DNA of 64,000 nt from Pseudomonas sp. C1C7 (GTDB lineage Bacteria > Pseudomonadota > Gammaproteobacteria > Pseudomonadales > Pseudomonadaceae). The position numbers and the translations under genes are program-made. This document shows, in pieces, positions 1-7,594 of this stretch. A model generated the notes under the pieces. That model had not been told where the DNA came from. It saw only the letters and a program-made list of their open reading frames with translations, and did no database searches. Positions within the stretch are counted from its first letter, which is position 1. Every line of letters starts with the position of its first letter. The stretch spans positions 1 through 64,000 of the forward strand of contig NZ_JABFMP010000030.1 in assembly GCF_013359595.1 (NCBI RefSeq), written 5' to 3'.

Positions 1-18
1 TGATGACGCGGTTGATGC

Positions 19-97
19 CATCATCGGGGCAAAGCCCGCTCCCACAGGTTGGATGCATTCCCCTGTGGGAGCGGGCTTGCCCGCGATGGGGTCATCA
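19..97. repeat. REP/REPIN-type inverted pair
   Basis: Two facing copies of the short Pseudomonas REP (core GTGGGAGCGGGCTTGC) form an inverted repeat with a short centre. The arms share about 25 bases. It is the only recognisable structure in the first 186 bases, upstream of benR. Confidence 0.75.
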
Positions 98-186
98 CAG
101 CCCACCGATCAGTCTGCTGACACACCGCCACCAGTCCTGACTTAGAATGATCCGACGTAACTCATAACAACAACGAGAGTGAGCCG

Positions 187-1146
187 ATGATGCAAGCCCA
201 ACTGCTGAGTCAGCGCAGTACGATTTTCGACCATGCCGACCCTTACGCGGTGTCGGGCTACGTCAATCAGCACGTCGGTAACCATTGCATTCTCATGCCT
301 CGCGCCGGGCATCCCCTGGCCAGTCTCAACCATCGCAAGTTCGCCAGCCTCGACCTGTGCCGTATCAGCTACGGCGGCAGCGTTCGGGTCACCTCCGGCG
401 CGCTGGAAACCATCTACCACCTGCAAGTGCTGTTGCGCGGCAATTGCCTGTGGCGCGGCCACGGTCAGGAACATTACTTCGCCCCCGGCGAGTTGCTGCT
501 GATCAACCCCGACGATCCGGTGGACCTGACGTACTCCGACGATTGCGAAAAATTCATCCTCAAAGTCCCCACCTCTCTGTTCGAGTCGGTCTGCGACGAG
601 CAGCGCTGGCGGTATCCGGGGCAGGGCGTGCGCTTTGTGGAAAACCGTTATCAGCTCAATGAGCTGGAAGGCTTCGTCAACCTGCTGGCGATGATTTGCC
701 AGGAGGCCGAGTCGACCGAGCAGATCCCGCGGGTGCAGGAGCATTACGCGCAGATCATCGCCAGCAAGATGCTCAGCCTGATGAAGACCAACGTCAGCCG
801 CCTGGAAATCGGCTCGCAGACTGCCAATTTCGAAGCCATCGCCGACTACATCGGCAAGAACCTCAAGCAGAGCCTGGACAGCGAAGAGCTGGCGCGCCAG
901 GCGCACATGAGCCTGCGTTCGCTCTATGCCCTGTTCGAACGCAACGCCGACACCACCCCGAAAAACTACATCCGCCAGAAGCGCCTGGAGCGCATCCACG
1001 CCTGTCTGAGCGACCCGACCTGCAACGTGCGCAACGTCACCGAAGTGGCCATGGACTACGGCTTCCTGCACCTGGGCCGGTTCTCCGACAGCTACCGCAA
1101 GCAGTTCGGCGAATTGCCTTCGGACACCCTCAAGCGACGGCACTGA
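187..1146 (+). CDS. benR: BenR, AraC/XylS-family activator of benzoate catabolism
   Basis: This 319-residue AraC/XylS regulator is expected to activate benABCD when benzoate is bound. The N-terminal half carries segments I recognise from XylS/BenR (LCRISYGGSVRV, LWRGHGQEHYFAPGELL, NPDD). The C-terminal third has the two AraC helix-turn-helix units, ending in the DYGF...GRFSDSYRKQFGELP signature. It lies about 230 bases before benA in the same direction. Two TGCA-N6-GGATA repeats, the known XylS/BenR recognition pattern, lie in that gap. ATG codons occur at 187 and 190; either could be the start. A role in anthranilate control is less likely because the close resemblance is to XylS. Confidence 0.93.
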   Translation: MMQAQLLSQRSTIFDHADPYAVSGYVNQHVGNHCILMPRAGHPLASLNHRKFASLDLCRISYGGSVRVTSGALETIYHLQVLLRGNCLWRGHGQEHYFAPGELLLINPDDPVDLTYSDDCEKFILKVPTSLFESVCDEQRWRYPGQGVRFVENRYQLNELEGFVNLLAMICQEAESTEQIPRVQEHYAQIIASKMLSLMKTNVSRLEIGSQTANFEAIADYIGKNLKQSLDSEELARQAHMSLRSLYALFERNADTTPKNYIRQKRLERIHACLSDPTCNVRNVTEVAMDYGFLHLGRFSDSYRKQFGELPSDTLKRRH

Positions 1147-1202
1147 TTCAATAGCGGCCAGAAGTCTCGATGCTGGCGCGGGATTTAGGCGAGGCGCGAT
1201 CC

Positions 1203-1233
1203 TTGTAGCCGCTGGCTTCGCCAGCTGCTACAG
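1203..1233. repeat. short inverted repeat (REP-like hairpin)
   Basis: The sequence TGTAGC...GCTGGCTTCGCCAGC...GCTACA forms a compact hairpin after benR, and the inner GCTGGCTTCGCCAGC is fully palindromic around TTC. It may act as benR's 3' structure. No T-run follows, so a plain intrinsic terminator is not supported. Confidence 0.5.
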
Positions 1234-1276
1234 AGTCCCGGACTTCAATCCAAACCATTCAGTGCCACATTCCCTC

Positions 1277-1339
1277 TGCACAAAACGGATAAAGGTCTGC
1301 ACCCCGCGGATAGTCCGCCCCATTGCCCGGTTCTAGGAT
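1277..1339 (+). promoter_or_regulatory. benA promoter with two BenR-binding direct repeats
   Basis: Two copies of TGCA-N6-GGATA start at 1277 and 1298, exactly 21 bases apart, which is the spacing of XylS sites at the Pm promoter. A TAGGAT -10 candidate lies at 1334-1339. Seventeen bases upstream of it, the -35 position at 1311-1316 overlaps the last two bases of the proximal repeat, as in Pm. The assignment to BenR rests on established XylS/BenR site knowledge plus the adjacent benR gene. Confidence 0.85.
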
Positions 1340-1375
1340 GACCCTGCCTGAACAATAACAATGGAGGCGGCGGCC

Positions 1376-2740
1376 ATGACCCTGCGACCCGAATACCTTC
1401 ACTCCCTGCTTCAAGACGATCCCGAGCAGGGCCTGTATCGCTGCAAGCGCGAGATGTTCACCGATCCACGCCTGTTTGACCTTGAGATGAAACACATCTT
1501 CGAAGGCAACTGGCTGTACCTGGCTCACGAAAGCCAGATCCCCCACATCAACGATTTCTACACCACCACCATGGGGCGCCAGTCGATCTTCATCGCGCGC
1601 AACAAGGACGGTGTGCTCAACGCCTTCATCAACGCCTGCAGTCACCGCGGCGCGACCCTGTGCCGGCACAAGTCCGGCAACAAGAGCTCCTACACCTGCC
1701 CGTTCCACGGCTGGACGTTCAACAACTCCGGCAAACTGCTCAAAGTCAAAGACCCTGCCAACGCCGGCTACCCGTCGAGCTTCAACTGCGAAGGCTCCCA
1801 CGACCTGACCAAGGTCGCGCGCTTCGAGTCCTATCGCGGCTTCCTGTTCGGCAGCCTCAACCCCGACGTATTGCCGCTGGTCGAACACCTGGGCGAGTCG
1901 GCGAAGATCATCGACATGATCGTCGACCAGTCCCCTGACGGCCTGGAAGTGCTGCGCGGTTCCTCGAGCTACATCTACGAAGGCAACTGGAAACTCACCG
2001 CCGAAAACGGCGCCGACGGTTACCACGTCAGCTCCGTGCACTGGAACTACGCCGCCACCCAGAACCAGCGCAAGCAGCGCGAGGCCGGCGACAGCAACCC
2101 GACCATGAGCGCCGGCAGCTGGGCCAAGCAGGGCGGTGGTTTCTATTCCTTCGACAAGGGCCACATGCTGCTCTGGACCCGCTGGTCCAACCCCGAGGAT
2201 CGCCCGCTGTACGAGCGTCGCGACGAACTGGCCCAGGACTTCGGCAAGGCTCGCGCCGACTGGATGATCGAGAACTCGCGCAACCTGTGCCTGTACCCGA
2301 ACGTGTACCTGATGGACCAGTTCAGCTCGCAGATCCGCATCGCCCGGCCGATCTCGGTGGATCGCACCGAAATCACCATCTACTGCATCGCTCCAAAGGG
2401 CGAAAGCGACCATGCGCGCTCCAGCCGGATCCGCCAGTACGAAGACTTCTTCAACGTCAGCGGCATGGCCACCCCGGACGACCTGGAGGAGTTCCGCTCC
2501 TGCCAGACCAGCTACCAGGGCAGCGTGACCACCTGGAACGACATGTCCCGTGGCGCCGAACACTGGATCGAAGGCGCCGACGACGCGGCGAAGGAAATCG
2601 ACCTGCATCCGCTGCTGTCCGGCGTGCGCACCGAAGACGAAGGCCTGTTCGTGCTGCAACACAAGTACTGGCAGCAGACCATGCTCAAGGCGCTGGAAGC
2701 CGAACAGTCGAAGCTGATCGCCGTGGAGGACGTGCAATGA
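1376..2740 (+). CDS. benA: Benzoate 1,2-dioxygenase, large (alpha) subunit
   Basis: The 454-residue oxygenase alpha subunit of the two-component benzoate dioxygenase converts benzoate to the cis-diol carboxylate in the cytoplasm. A Rieske [2Fe-2S] motif (CSHRGATLC then CPFHGW) lies near residues 90-115. The mononuclear iron region (NGADGYHVSSVHW) follows in the catalytic domain. Long stretches match Pseudomonas BenA, such as RCKREMFTDPRLFDLEMKHI. Start 1376 is chosen over 1361 because GGAGG at 1363-1367 is correctly spaced for it. The stop overlaps benB by four bases (ATGA). It could be called anthranilate or toluate dioxygenase, but the BenR/BenD context favours benzoate. Confidence 0.95.
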   Translation: MTLRPEYLHSLLQDDPEQGLYRCKREMFTDPRLFDLEMKHIFEGNWLYLAHESQIPHINDFYTTTMGRQSIFIARNKDGVLNAFINACSHRGATLCRHKSGNKSSYTCPFHGWTFNNSGKLLKVKDPANAGYPSSFNCEGSHDLTKVARFESYRGFLFGSLNPDVLPLVEHLGESAKIIDMIVDQSPDGLEVLRGSSSYIYEGNWKLTAENGADGYHVSSVHWNYAATQNQRKQREAGDSNPTMSAGSWAKQGGGFYSFDKGHMLLWTRWSNPEDRPLYERRDELAQDFGKARADWMIENSRNLCLYPNVYLMDQFSSQIRIARPISVDRTEITIYCIAPKGESDHARSSRIRQYEDFFNVSGMATPDDLEEFRSCQTSYQGSVTTWNDMSRGAEHWIEGADDAAKEIDLHPLLSGVRTEDEGLFVLQHKYWQQTMLKALEAEQSKLIAVEDVQ

Positions 2741-3225
2741 CCATTTCCTATGACGACGTGCGCGACTTCCTCTTCCGCGAAGCCCGTTACCTGGATGACC
2801 GCCAGTGGGATGAATGGCTGGAGCTGTACGCCCCCGACGCGACCTTCTGGATGCCGTCCTGGGACGACAACGACGAGCTGACCGAGGACCCGCAGCGGGA
2901 AATCTCGCTGATCTGGTACGGCAACCGCACGGGCCTGGAAGACCGCATCTTCCGGATCAAGACCGAGCGTTCCAGCGCGAGCATTCCGGACACTCGCACT
3001 TCCCACAACATCAGCAACATCGAACTGCTGGAGCAGGCCGACGGACTGTGCAAGGTGCGCTTCAACTGGCACACCCTGAGCTTCCGCTACAAGACCGTCG
3101 ACAGCTACTTCGGCAGCAGCTTCTACACCCTCGACACGCGCGGTGAGAACCCGCTGATCAAGGCCAAGAAAGTGATCCTGAAGAACGACTACGTTCGTCA
3201 GGTCATCGATGTCTACCATTTGTGA
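2737..3225 (+). CDS. benB: Benzoate 1,2-dioxygenase, small (beta) subunit
   Basis: The 162-residue structural beta subunit pairs with BenA in the hexameric oxygenase. It has the SnoaL/NTF2-like fold of ring-hydroxylating dioxygenase beta subunits. Recognisable family segments are LFREARYLDDRQWDEWLELY near the start and YKTVDSYFGSSFYTLD toward the end. It is translationally coupled to benA through ATGA and followed ten bases later by benC. The length is typical. Confidence 0.94.
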   Translation: MTISYDDVRDFLFREARYLDDRQWDEWLELYAPDATFWMPSWDDNDELTEDPQREISLIWYGNRTGLEDRIFRIKTERSSASIPDTRTSHNISNIELLEQADGLCKVRFNWHTLSFRYKTVDSYFGSSFYTLDTRGENPLIKAKKVILKNDYVRQVIDVYHL

Positions 3226-3235
3226 GGGCGCGGTC

Positions 3236-4249
3236 ATGACTCATTCCATCGCATTCAATTTCGAAGATGGCGTCACCCGGTTCATCGAAGCCAATGTCGG
3301 CGAAACCGTGGGCGATGCCGCCTACCGTCAGGGCATCAACATTCCGCTGGACTGCCGCGACGGCGCCTGCGGCACCTGCAAGTGCTTCGCCGAGGCCGGT
3401 CAGTACGACCTGGGCGAGGAGTACATCGAAGACGCCTTGAGCCCTGAAGAGGCCAGGCAGGGTTTTGTCCTGACCTGCCAGATGCGCGCCCAGAGCGACT
3501 GCGTGGTGCGTGTGCCGACCTCCTCGCAAGTCTGCCGTACCCGTCAGTCCAGCTACGACGCCACCATCAGCGCCGTGCGCCAGCTGTCCGACAGCACCAT
3601 CGCGCTGTCGATCAAGGGCGAATCCCTGAGCAAGCTGGCGTTCCTGCCGGGGCAGTACGTGAACCTGGGGATTCCCGGCAGCGAACAGACCCGCGCCTAT
3701 TCGTTCAGCTCGTTGCAGCGTGACGGCGAGGTGAGCTTCCTGATTCGCAACGTGCCAGGCGGCTTGATGAGCAGCTTCCTCACCGGCATGGCCAAGGCGG
3801 GCGACAGCATGAGCCTGGCCGGGCCGCTGGGCAGCTTCTACCTGCGCGATATCCGCCGGCCGCTGTTGCTGCTGGCCGGTGGCACGGGCCTGGCGCCGTT
3901 CACCGCGATGCTGGAGAAAATCGCCGAGCAGGGCAGCGAGCATCCGTTGCATCTGATCTACGGCGTGACCAACGATTTCGACCTGGTGGAAATGGATCGC
4001 CTCGAAGCCTTTGCCGCGCGCATTCCGAACTTCACCTACAGCGCCTGCGTGGCCAGCCCCGACAGCCAGCATCCGCGCAAGGGTTATGTGACCCAGCACA
4101 TCGAGCCCAAGCACCTGAACGATGGTGATGTGGACGTCTACCTGTGCGGGCCTCCGCCGATGGTTGAGGCGGTGAGCAAGTACATTGGGGAGCAGGGGAT
4201 CCGGCCGGCGAATTTCTACTACGAGAAGTTTGCGGCGAGCGCGGCGTAA
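3236..4249 (+). CDS. benC: Benzoate 1,2-dioxygenase electron-transfer component
   Basis: This 337-residue NADH:acceptor reductase passes electrons from NADH through FAD and a plant-type [2Fe-2S] cluster to BenA. The N-terminal ferredoxin domain carries the cluster motif CRDGACGTCKC. The FAD-binding domain follows (GQYVNLGIPG, RAYSFSS), then the NAD domain (LLLAGGTGLAPF and a C-terminal YLCGPPPMVEAV). Start 3236 (MTHSIAFNFEDG) fits the family better than an upstream in-frame ATG at 3209 that would overlap benB. The downstream gap to benD holds a REPIN. Confidence 0.95.
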   Translation: MTHSIAFNFEDGVTRFIEANVGETVGDAAYRQGINIPLDCRDGACGTCKCFAEAGQYDLGEEYIEDALSPEEARQGFVLTCQMRAQSDCVVRVPTSSQVCRTRQSSYDATISAVRQLSDSTIALSIKGESLSKLAFLPGQYVNLGIPGSEQTRAYSFSSLQRDGEVSFLIRNVPGGLMSSFLTGMAKAGDSMSLAGPLGSFYLRDIRRPLLLLAGGTGLAPFTAMLEKIAEQGSEHPLHLIYGVTNDFDLVEMDRLEAFAARIPNFTYSACVASPDSQHPRKGYVTQHIEPKHLNDGDVDVYLCGPPPMVEAVSKYIGEQGIRPANFYYEKFAASAA

Positions 4250-4258
4250 GCAATCCCC

Positions 4259-4340
4259 CTGTAGGAGCTGCCGCAGGCTGCGATCTTTTGATCTTGCTTT
4301 TAAAAGTTCGCAGCCTCGTTTCACTCGACAGCTCCTACAG
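4259..4340. repeat. long REPIN-type hairpin inside the ben operon
   Basis: The ends CTGTAGGAGCTG and CAGCTCCTACAG are perfect inverse complements, and internal AAGGCTGCGATC-type and GCAGCCTCG segments also pair. It fills most of the 145-base gap between benC and benD, so the polycistronic transcript would carry a strong hairpin here. Confidence 0.85.
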
Positions 4341-4394
4341 GCAGTTCCTGCACCAGAAGGGTGTTGTGAATTCGAACTTCGGCATGAGGTACAC

Positions 4395-5168
4395 ATGAAC
4401 AGATTTCACGAAAAAGTCGCGCTGATCACCGGGGCTGCCCAGGGCATCGGGCGGCGGGTGGCCGAGCGGATGGCGGCGGAAGGGGCGAAGCTGATTCTGG
4501 TGGATCGCTCGGAGCTGGTGTTCGAAGTGCAGAAGGAGCTGGCCTCGACCAGCCAGGTGCTGGCCCTGACCGCCGATCTTGAGCAATACGAGGACTGCAA
4601 CCGGGTGATGCAGACTGCCGTCGAGCGTTTCGGCCGCCTCGACGTGCTGATCAACAACGTCGGCGGCACGATCTGGGCCAAGCCGTTCGAGCACTACGAA
4701 GCGTCGCAGATCGAGGCCGAGGTGCGGCGTTCACTGTTCCCGACCCTGTGGTGTTGCCATGCTGCGCTGCCATTCATGCTGGAGCAGGGCAGTGGCGCGA
4801 TCGTCAACGTCTCGTCCATCGCCACCCGCAGCGTCAACCGCGTGCCGTACGGCGCGGCGAAGGGTGGGGTAAATGCCCTGACCGCCTGCCTGGCCTTCGA
4901 AACCGCCGGCCGCGGCGTGCGGGTCAACGCGACTGCGCCCGGCGGCACCGAAGCACCTCCCCGGGTCATCCCGCGCAACAGCGCCGAACAGAGTGCCCAG
5001 GAGAAAGTCTGGTACCAGCAGATCGTCGACCAGACCCTCGACAGCAGCCTGATGAAGCGTTACGGCACGCTGGATGAGCAGGCGGGGGCGATTCTGTTCC
5101 TGGCGAGTGATGAAGCGTCCTATATCACCGGGATGGTCATGCCGGTGGGTGGTGGGGATCAAGGTTAA
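4395..5168 (+). CDS. benD: cis-diol dehydrogenase of benzoate catabolism (BenD)
   Basis: This 257-residue short-chain dehydrogenase oxidises 1,6-dihydroxycyclohexa-2,4-diene-1-carboxylate to catechol with loss of CO2 and NADH formation. It shows the TGxxxGIG nucleotide motif (TGAAQGIG, about residues 13-20), NNVGG, the catalytic Ser in NVSS, and YGAAK. The C-terminal DEASYITGMVMPVGGGDQG is typical of SDRs. The ATG at 4395 starts the family-like MNRFHEKVALITG. It is the last gene of the ben set; no benK or cat genes follow. Confidence 0.93.
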   Translation: MNRFHEKVALITGAAQGIGRRVAERMAAEGAKLILVDRSELVFEVQKELASTSQVLALTADLEQYEDCNRVMQTAVERFGRLDVLINNVGGTIWAKPFEHYEASQIEAEVRRSLFPTLWCCHAALPFMLEQGSGAIVNVSSIATRSVNRVPYGAAKGGVNALTACLAFETAGRGVRVNATAPGGTEAPPRVIPRNSAEQSAQEKVWYQQIVDQTLDSSLMKRYGTLDEQAGAILFLASDEASYITGMVMPVGGGDQG

Positions 5169-5220
5169 GGTTTGGGCAGGCCGACCACGGACCTGGGGTG
5201 CAAGTCAGGTAAGGCAGAAC

Positions 5221-5265
5221 GCGGTTCATGTAGCAGCAGGCTTCGCCAGCTGCTACATGAACCGC
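5221..5265. terminator. perfect 17-bp inverted repeat between convergent genes
   Basis: Arms at 5221-5237 and 5249-5265 are perfect inverse complements around an 11-base loop containing GGCTTCGCC. It lies between the convergent ends of benD and the NUDIX gene. It may serve as a two-way termination or RNA-end structure. There is no T-run, so termination is inferred. Confidence 0.55.
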
Positions 5266-5304
5266 GGTGCCTTCAAGCCCCCTCGCCACAAGGTTCCAGT
5301 TGCT

Positions 5305-5667
5305 TCAGAGGCGACGCTGAAACGCCCGGATGATTTTGAGCGTAGCGTCGCTGGTATCCAGGTTCTGGATCGCATTCAGCGGAAACCAGATGCAATCGAT
5401 TATTTCGTTCAACGGCCGGGCCCGATCCGCCTCCAGGGGCGAGGCTTCGTAGACATGGTGCCGGGTGTTGCCCGACTGCAGCTCCATCAGATACAGCATT
5501 TCCTCCACGCCCAGCCCGGTTTCCTCCGCCAACTCTCGCACGGCGGCACCGGCATGGGTCTCGCCCCGTTCGACCTTTCCGCCAGGCAGCATCCAGCGAC
5601 TCTTCGGTTTTCTGACCAGAAGAATGTGGTGGTCCTGCTCGCAAATGACGGTGGCGCGTACTTTCAT
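5305..5667 (-). CDS. NUDIX hydrolase
   Basis: This 120-residue protein has a complete NUDIX box (GGKVERGETHAGAAVRELAE continuing ETGL), so it should hydrolyse a nucleoside-diphosphate-X compound using Mg2+. The fold begins with MKVRATVICEQDHHILLVRK, typical of MutT-like proteins. The start at 5667 is chosen because the upstream extension is not family-like. The substrate cannot be told from sequence. It stands alone, convergent with benD. Confidence 0.85.
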   Translation of the reverse strand: MKVRATVICEQDHHILLVRKPKSRWMLPGGKVERGETHAGAAVRELAEETGLGVEEMLYLMELQSGNTRHHVYEASPLEADRARPLNEIIDCIWFPLNAIQNLDTSDATLKIIRAFQRRL

Positions 5668-5683
5668 GGGCTGCTCGATGCGG

Positions 5684-5701
5684 TTGTCATAAAAGTGTAA
5701 C
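5684..5701 (+). promoter_or_regulatory. possible Pho-box-like sequence
   Basis: TTGTCAT-AAAA-GTGTAAC resembles the PhoB pattern of two CTGTCAT/C-type 7-mers with a 4-base AT-rich spacer, matching at 6/7 and about 4/7 positions. It lies between the divergent NUDIX gene and the small gene at 5880. One site with two weak positions is not decisive. Confidence 0.25.
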
Positions 5702-5879
5702 AAAAAAGCAATAGTCAAGCTGGATCCATTCCCTTCGGCCTTGATCATGTTGAGCGGCCTTACGGTGCAAAAGTGCGATTCAAACAAGGTTTGAGGCGAC
5801 GTTCGGTCGTTTTCGCCGCGAAGTGCGGGTGTAAGGTAGGCGGCGTGAGCTTTGGAAACTTGCCGAGAAGGAGGTAACC

Positions 5880-6068
5880 ATGAGTGTTCCGATGCTGAAC
5901 AGAATGCATATGAACGGTTATGACGTACTCAGCGTAAACAATGGCCCATGGAGGGTCTGCACCAAAGGTGATCGGCTCGGGTCGTTTGCCAGCAAGGAGG
6001 AGGCGATGGCGTTTGCGGCTTCGTTGCCTGGCTACAGGGCGCGGGTGAACAAGCAGGCTAACCAATAA
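5880..6068 (+). CDS. small conserved-type protein, 62 residues
   Basis: I do not recognise the family with certainty. The protein has aromatic and glycine residues around VNNGPWRVCTKGDRLGSFASKEEAMAFA, recalling short DUF2188-like proteins in which a two-strand unit is followed by a helix. It has a very strong ribosome site (AAGGAGG) directly before the ATG, which supports real translation. No signal peptide or membrane segment is visible. A hairpin follows the stop codon. Confidence 0.75.
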   Translation: MSVPMLNRMHMNGYDVLSVNNGPWRVCTKGDRLGSFASKEEAMAFAASLPGYRARVNKQANQ

Positions 6069-6089
6069 CGGTCTTGTAGCAAGAGACCC

Positions 6090-6119
6090 TGTGGCGAGGG
6101 GGTAAGCCCCCCCGCCACA
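6090..6119. terminator. GC-rich hairpin between convergent genes
   Basis: TGTGGCGAGGGGG pairs with CCCCCCCGCCACA across a four-base loop, with one imperfect position. It lies between the stop of the 62-residue gene and the stop of the osmE-like gene. A related hairpin sits at 35028-35073, so it also belongs to a repeat family. Confidence 0.55.
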
Positions 6120-6154
6120 AAGTGTTCACTTCGCCACAAGATTTCATTCCACAT

Positions 6155-6508
6155 TCAGTACCCACCACCCCCACTCGATCGCGCGGGCTCGCGCGCCTTC
6201 TGCTGGGCGACGCTCCATTCGGCGCATGTCATGAATCCCTTGTGATCGACCCGTCCACGGCTGTCGAAGCTGACGTTGTAGGGTTGTCGATGCTCGGGCT
6301 GGACCAGTTTGTAGTCGTAGCAGGTGCCTGCTTCGGCCGTGCGATTGCTGACCGATAACGGCGCACCGCCGATTTGCTGGACTTGTTCCTGGCTCATGCC
6401 CATCTCCACCTTGGCCACCAGGGGTTGATCGCGGAAGATCTGCGAGTCGGTGTTGCAGCCTGCCAGCGTCATTAACGTGATGACGATCACAGGCAGGGTT
6501 CTGTTCAT
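6155..6508 (-). CDS. osmE: OsmE-like outer-membrane lipoprotein
   Basis: This 117-residue lipoprotein has a signal peptide ending in a lipobox (LMTLAGC) and a BamE/SmpA-like domain. That domain carries the family segments VEMGMSQEQVQQIGG and a late VDHKGFMTC. OsmE proteins are osmotically induced envelope lipoproteins of unclear biochemical role. The C-terminus ends in a Gly-rich run. The gene is 30 bases downstream of a small protein gene in the same direction, so the two may be co-transcribed. Confidence 0.8.
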   Translation of the reverse strand: MNRTLPVIVITLMTLAGCNTDSQIFRDQPLVAKVEMGMSQEQVQQIGGAPLSVSNRTAEAGTCYDYKLVQPEHRQPYNVSFDSRGRVDHKGFMTCAEWSVAQQKAREPARSSGGGGY

Positions 6509-6538
6509 GGTCGGGCTCCTATGTCACTGAGGCTTGTG

Positions 6539-6778
6539 TCACTGAGGCTTGTTGCGGCTGATGACCTTCGCCTTGACCTCTTCGGCGTAGCCCAGCAGCC
6601 GCTCTTCGTCCCCCTGAAACAGATCGCACAGCCGCTGGACGGCCTGTGCATCGACTTCATTGCCAGCCTGGCGCAACTGTTGCGCGATGCGCAGCAGCTC
6701 GACCGCCGACCAGCGAAGGTCCGACGCCAAGCCTTGCAGATCGCGCCGCAGCGCTTGTTCCGATTCGTTAAGCCACAT
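6539..6778 (-). CDS. small helical protein, 79 residues
   Basis: The family is not recognised. The protein is predominantly helical and charged, with no signal peptide or membrane segment and no cysteine beyond one near the middle. A strong ribosome site (GAGGAGG) lies about six bases before the ATG at 6778. It precedes the osmE-like gene and is divergent from the small gene at 6946. Confidence 0.7.
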   Translation of the reverse strand: MWLNESEQALRRDLQGLASDLRWSAVELLRIAQQLRQAGNEVDAQAVQRLCDLFQGDEERLLGYAEEVKAKVISRNKPQ

Positions 6779-6945
6779 GAAAACCTCCTCTATCTCTGCG
6801 CTAAAAGGTTAGACCCATTTGCGCGACCGGGCGTTGTCTTCGTCCGCGGCGGTGGCACTTCCTTTGGTCGGGAAATTTGCGACAAACGCAAAATTCGCTG
6901 TCGTAGTGAGGTAGCGATTTTTCGCCAGGGCAGGGGACGTTCAAC

Positions 6946-7164
6946 ATGACGGCAACCGATGACTTTCGAGCGCATGCCCATCTGCTGATTGCCGACCTGG
7001 ATGCGGCCACCAGCGAAATGATGAATCTCATTTCCGAGCACCGGCTCAGCGGGCCGGAGTGGGAGCGGGTCAGTCAGTGGCAGCACGAAGCGTACGAGCG
7101 CTGGATGAGTTATTTGAACGAACAGTCATACGCCGGATCCGGCAATCAGAACGCCAGTCGCTGA
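6946..7164 (+). CDS. small acidic helical protein, 72 residues
   Basis: This small soluble protein is not assigned to a family. It looks like one or two amphipathic helices (DFRAHAHLLIADLDAATSEM) followed by a Trp-rich segment (WERVSQWQHEAYERWM). AGGGGA lies about eight bases before the ATG. It is divergent from the gene ending at 6778. The 167-base divergent gap contains the inverted sequence TTTGCG-N5-CGCAAA at about 6887-6903. Confidence 0.65.
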   Translation: MTATDDFRAHAHLLIADLDAATSEMMNLISEHRLSGPEWERVSQWQHEAYERWMSYLNEQSYAGSGNQNASR

Positions 7165-7237
7165 AAACCGTTACAGCCCATGGATGTCCGGTCGGCGGCA
7201 GGCTACATTTGTTTTTTTCAGGAGTTAAGGGCGCTTC

Positions 7238-7591
7238 ATGCAGAGTCGGATGTTGATGGGGGCGGGGATGCTGCTGGGAATGGCGGCATTGTTGGCGGGA
7301 TGTTCGTTGCCGGCGTCGCTGGTACCGGGCGAACCGAACATGGGCAAGTACAGTGACAAACCACCGAAGGAGGTCGCGGCCTGCGTGTTGCCCGCCTGGC
7401 AGCAGGAGGTCTCGCACACGACACAGACGTCGATTTCCAACGGCTACCGGATCACCGCGCCAAGCGTCATCACGGCCGACGAGATTCTGGACATCGTCAA
7501 ATACAAGGACGGCAGCCGCGTCTCGCTGTATCAGGGCCCGCCCTGGGCGAAGTCGGGCGCCATGCGCAAGGCCGTGCGCGACTGCCTGTAA
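7238..7591 (+). CDS. putative lipoprotein, 117 residues
   Basis: A type II signal peptide (MLLGMAALLAGC) places this small protein in the envelope as a lipoprotein. The mature part is about 95 residues with two later cysteines (AACVLP and a terminal RDCL) that could form a disulfide. No domain is recognised. Its stop lies three bases before the convergent end of the Rrf2 gene. Confidence 0.75.
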   Translation: MQSRMLMGAGMLLGMAALLAGCSLPASLVPGEPNMGKYSDKPPKEVAACVLPAWQQEVSHTTQTSISNGYRITAPSVITADEILDIVKYKDGSRVSLYQGPPWAKSGAMRKAVRDCL

Positions 7592-7594
7592 CCG

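Noticed and set aside
142..1143. Long open frame on the minus strand opposite benR
   Set aside because: It is a codon-bias shadow of benR: no ribosome site, no recognisable domain, and benR on the plus strand matches XylS/BenR throughout.
187..4249. Anthranilate dioxygenase antABC instead of benABC
   Set aside because: The regulator is XylS/BenR-like with matching operator repeats, and a benD-type dehydrogenase follows; anthranilate dioxygenation needs no such dehydrogenase.
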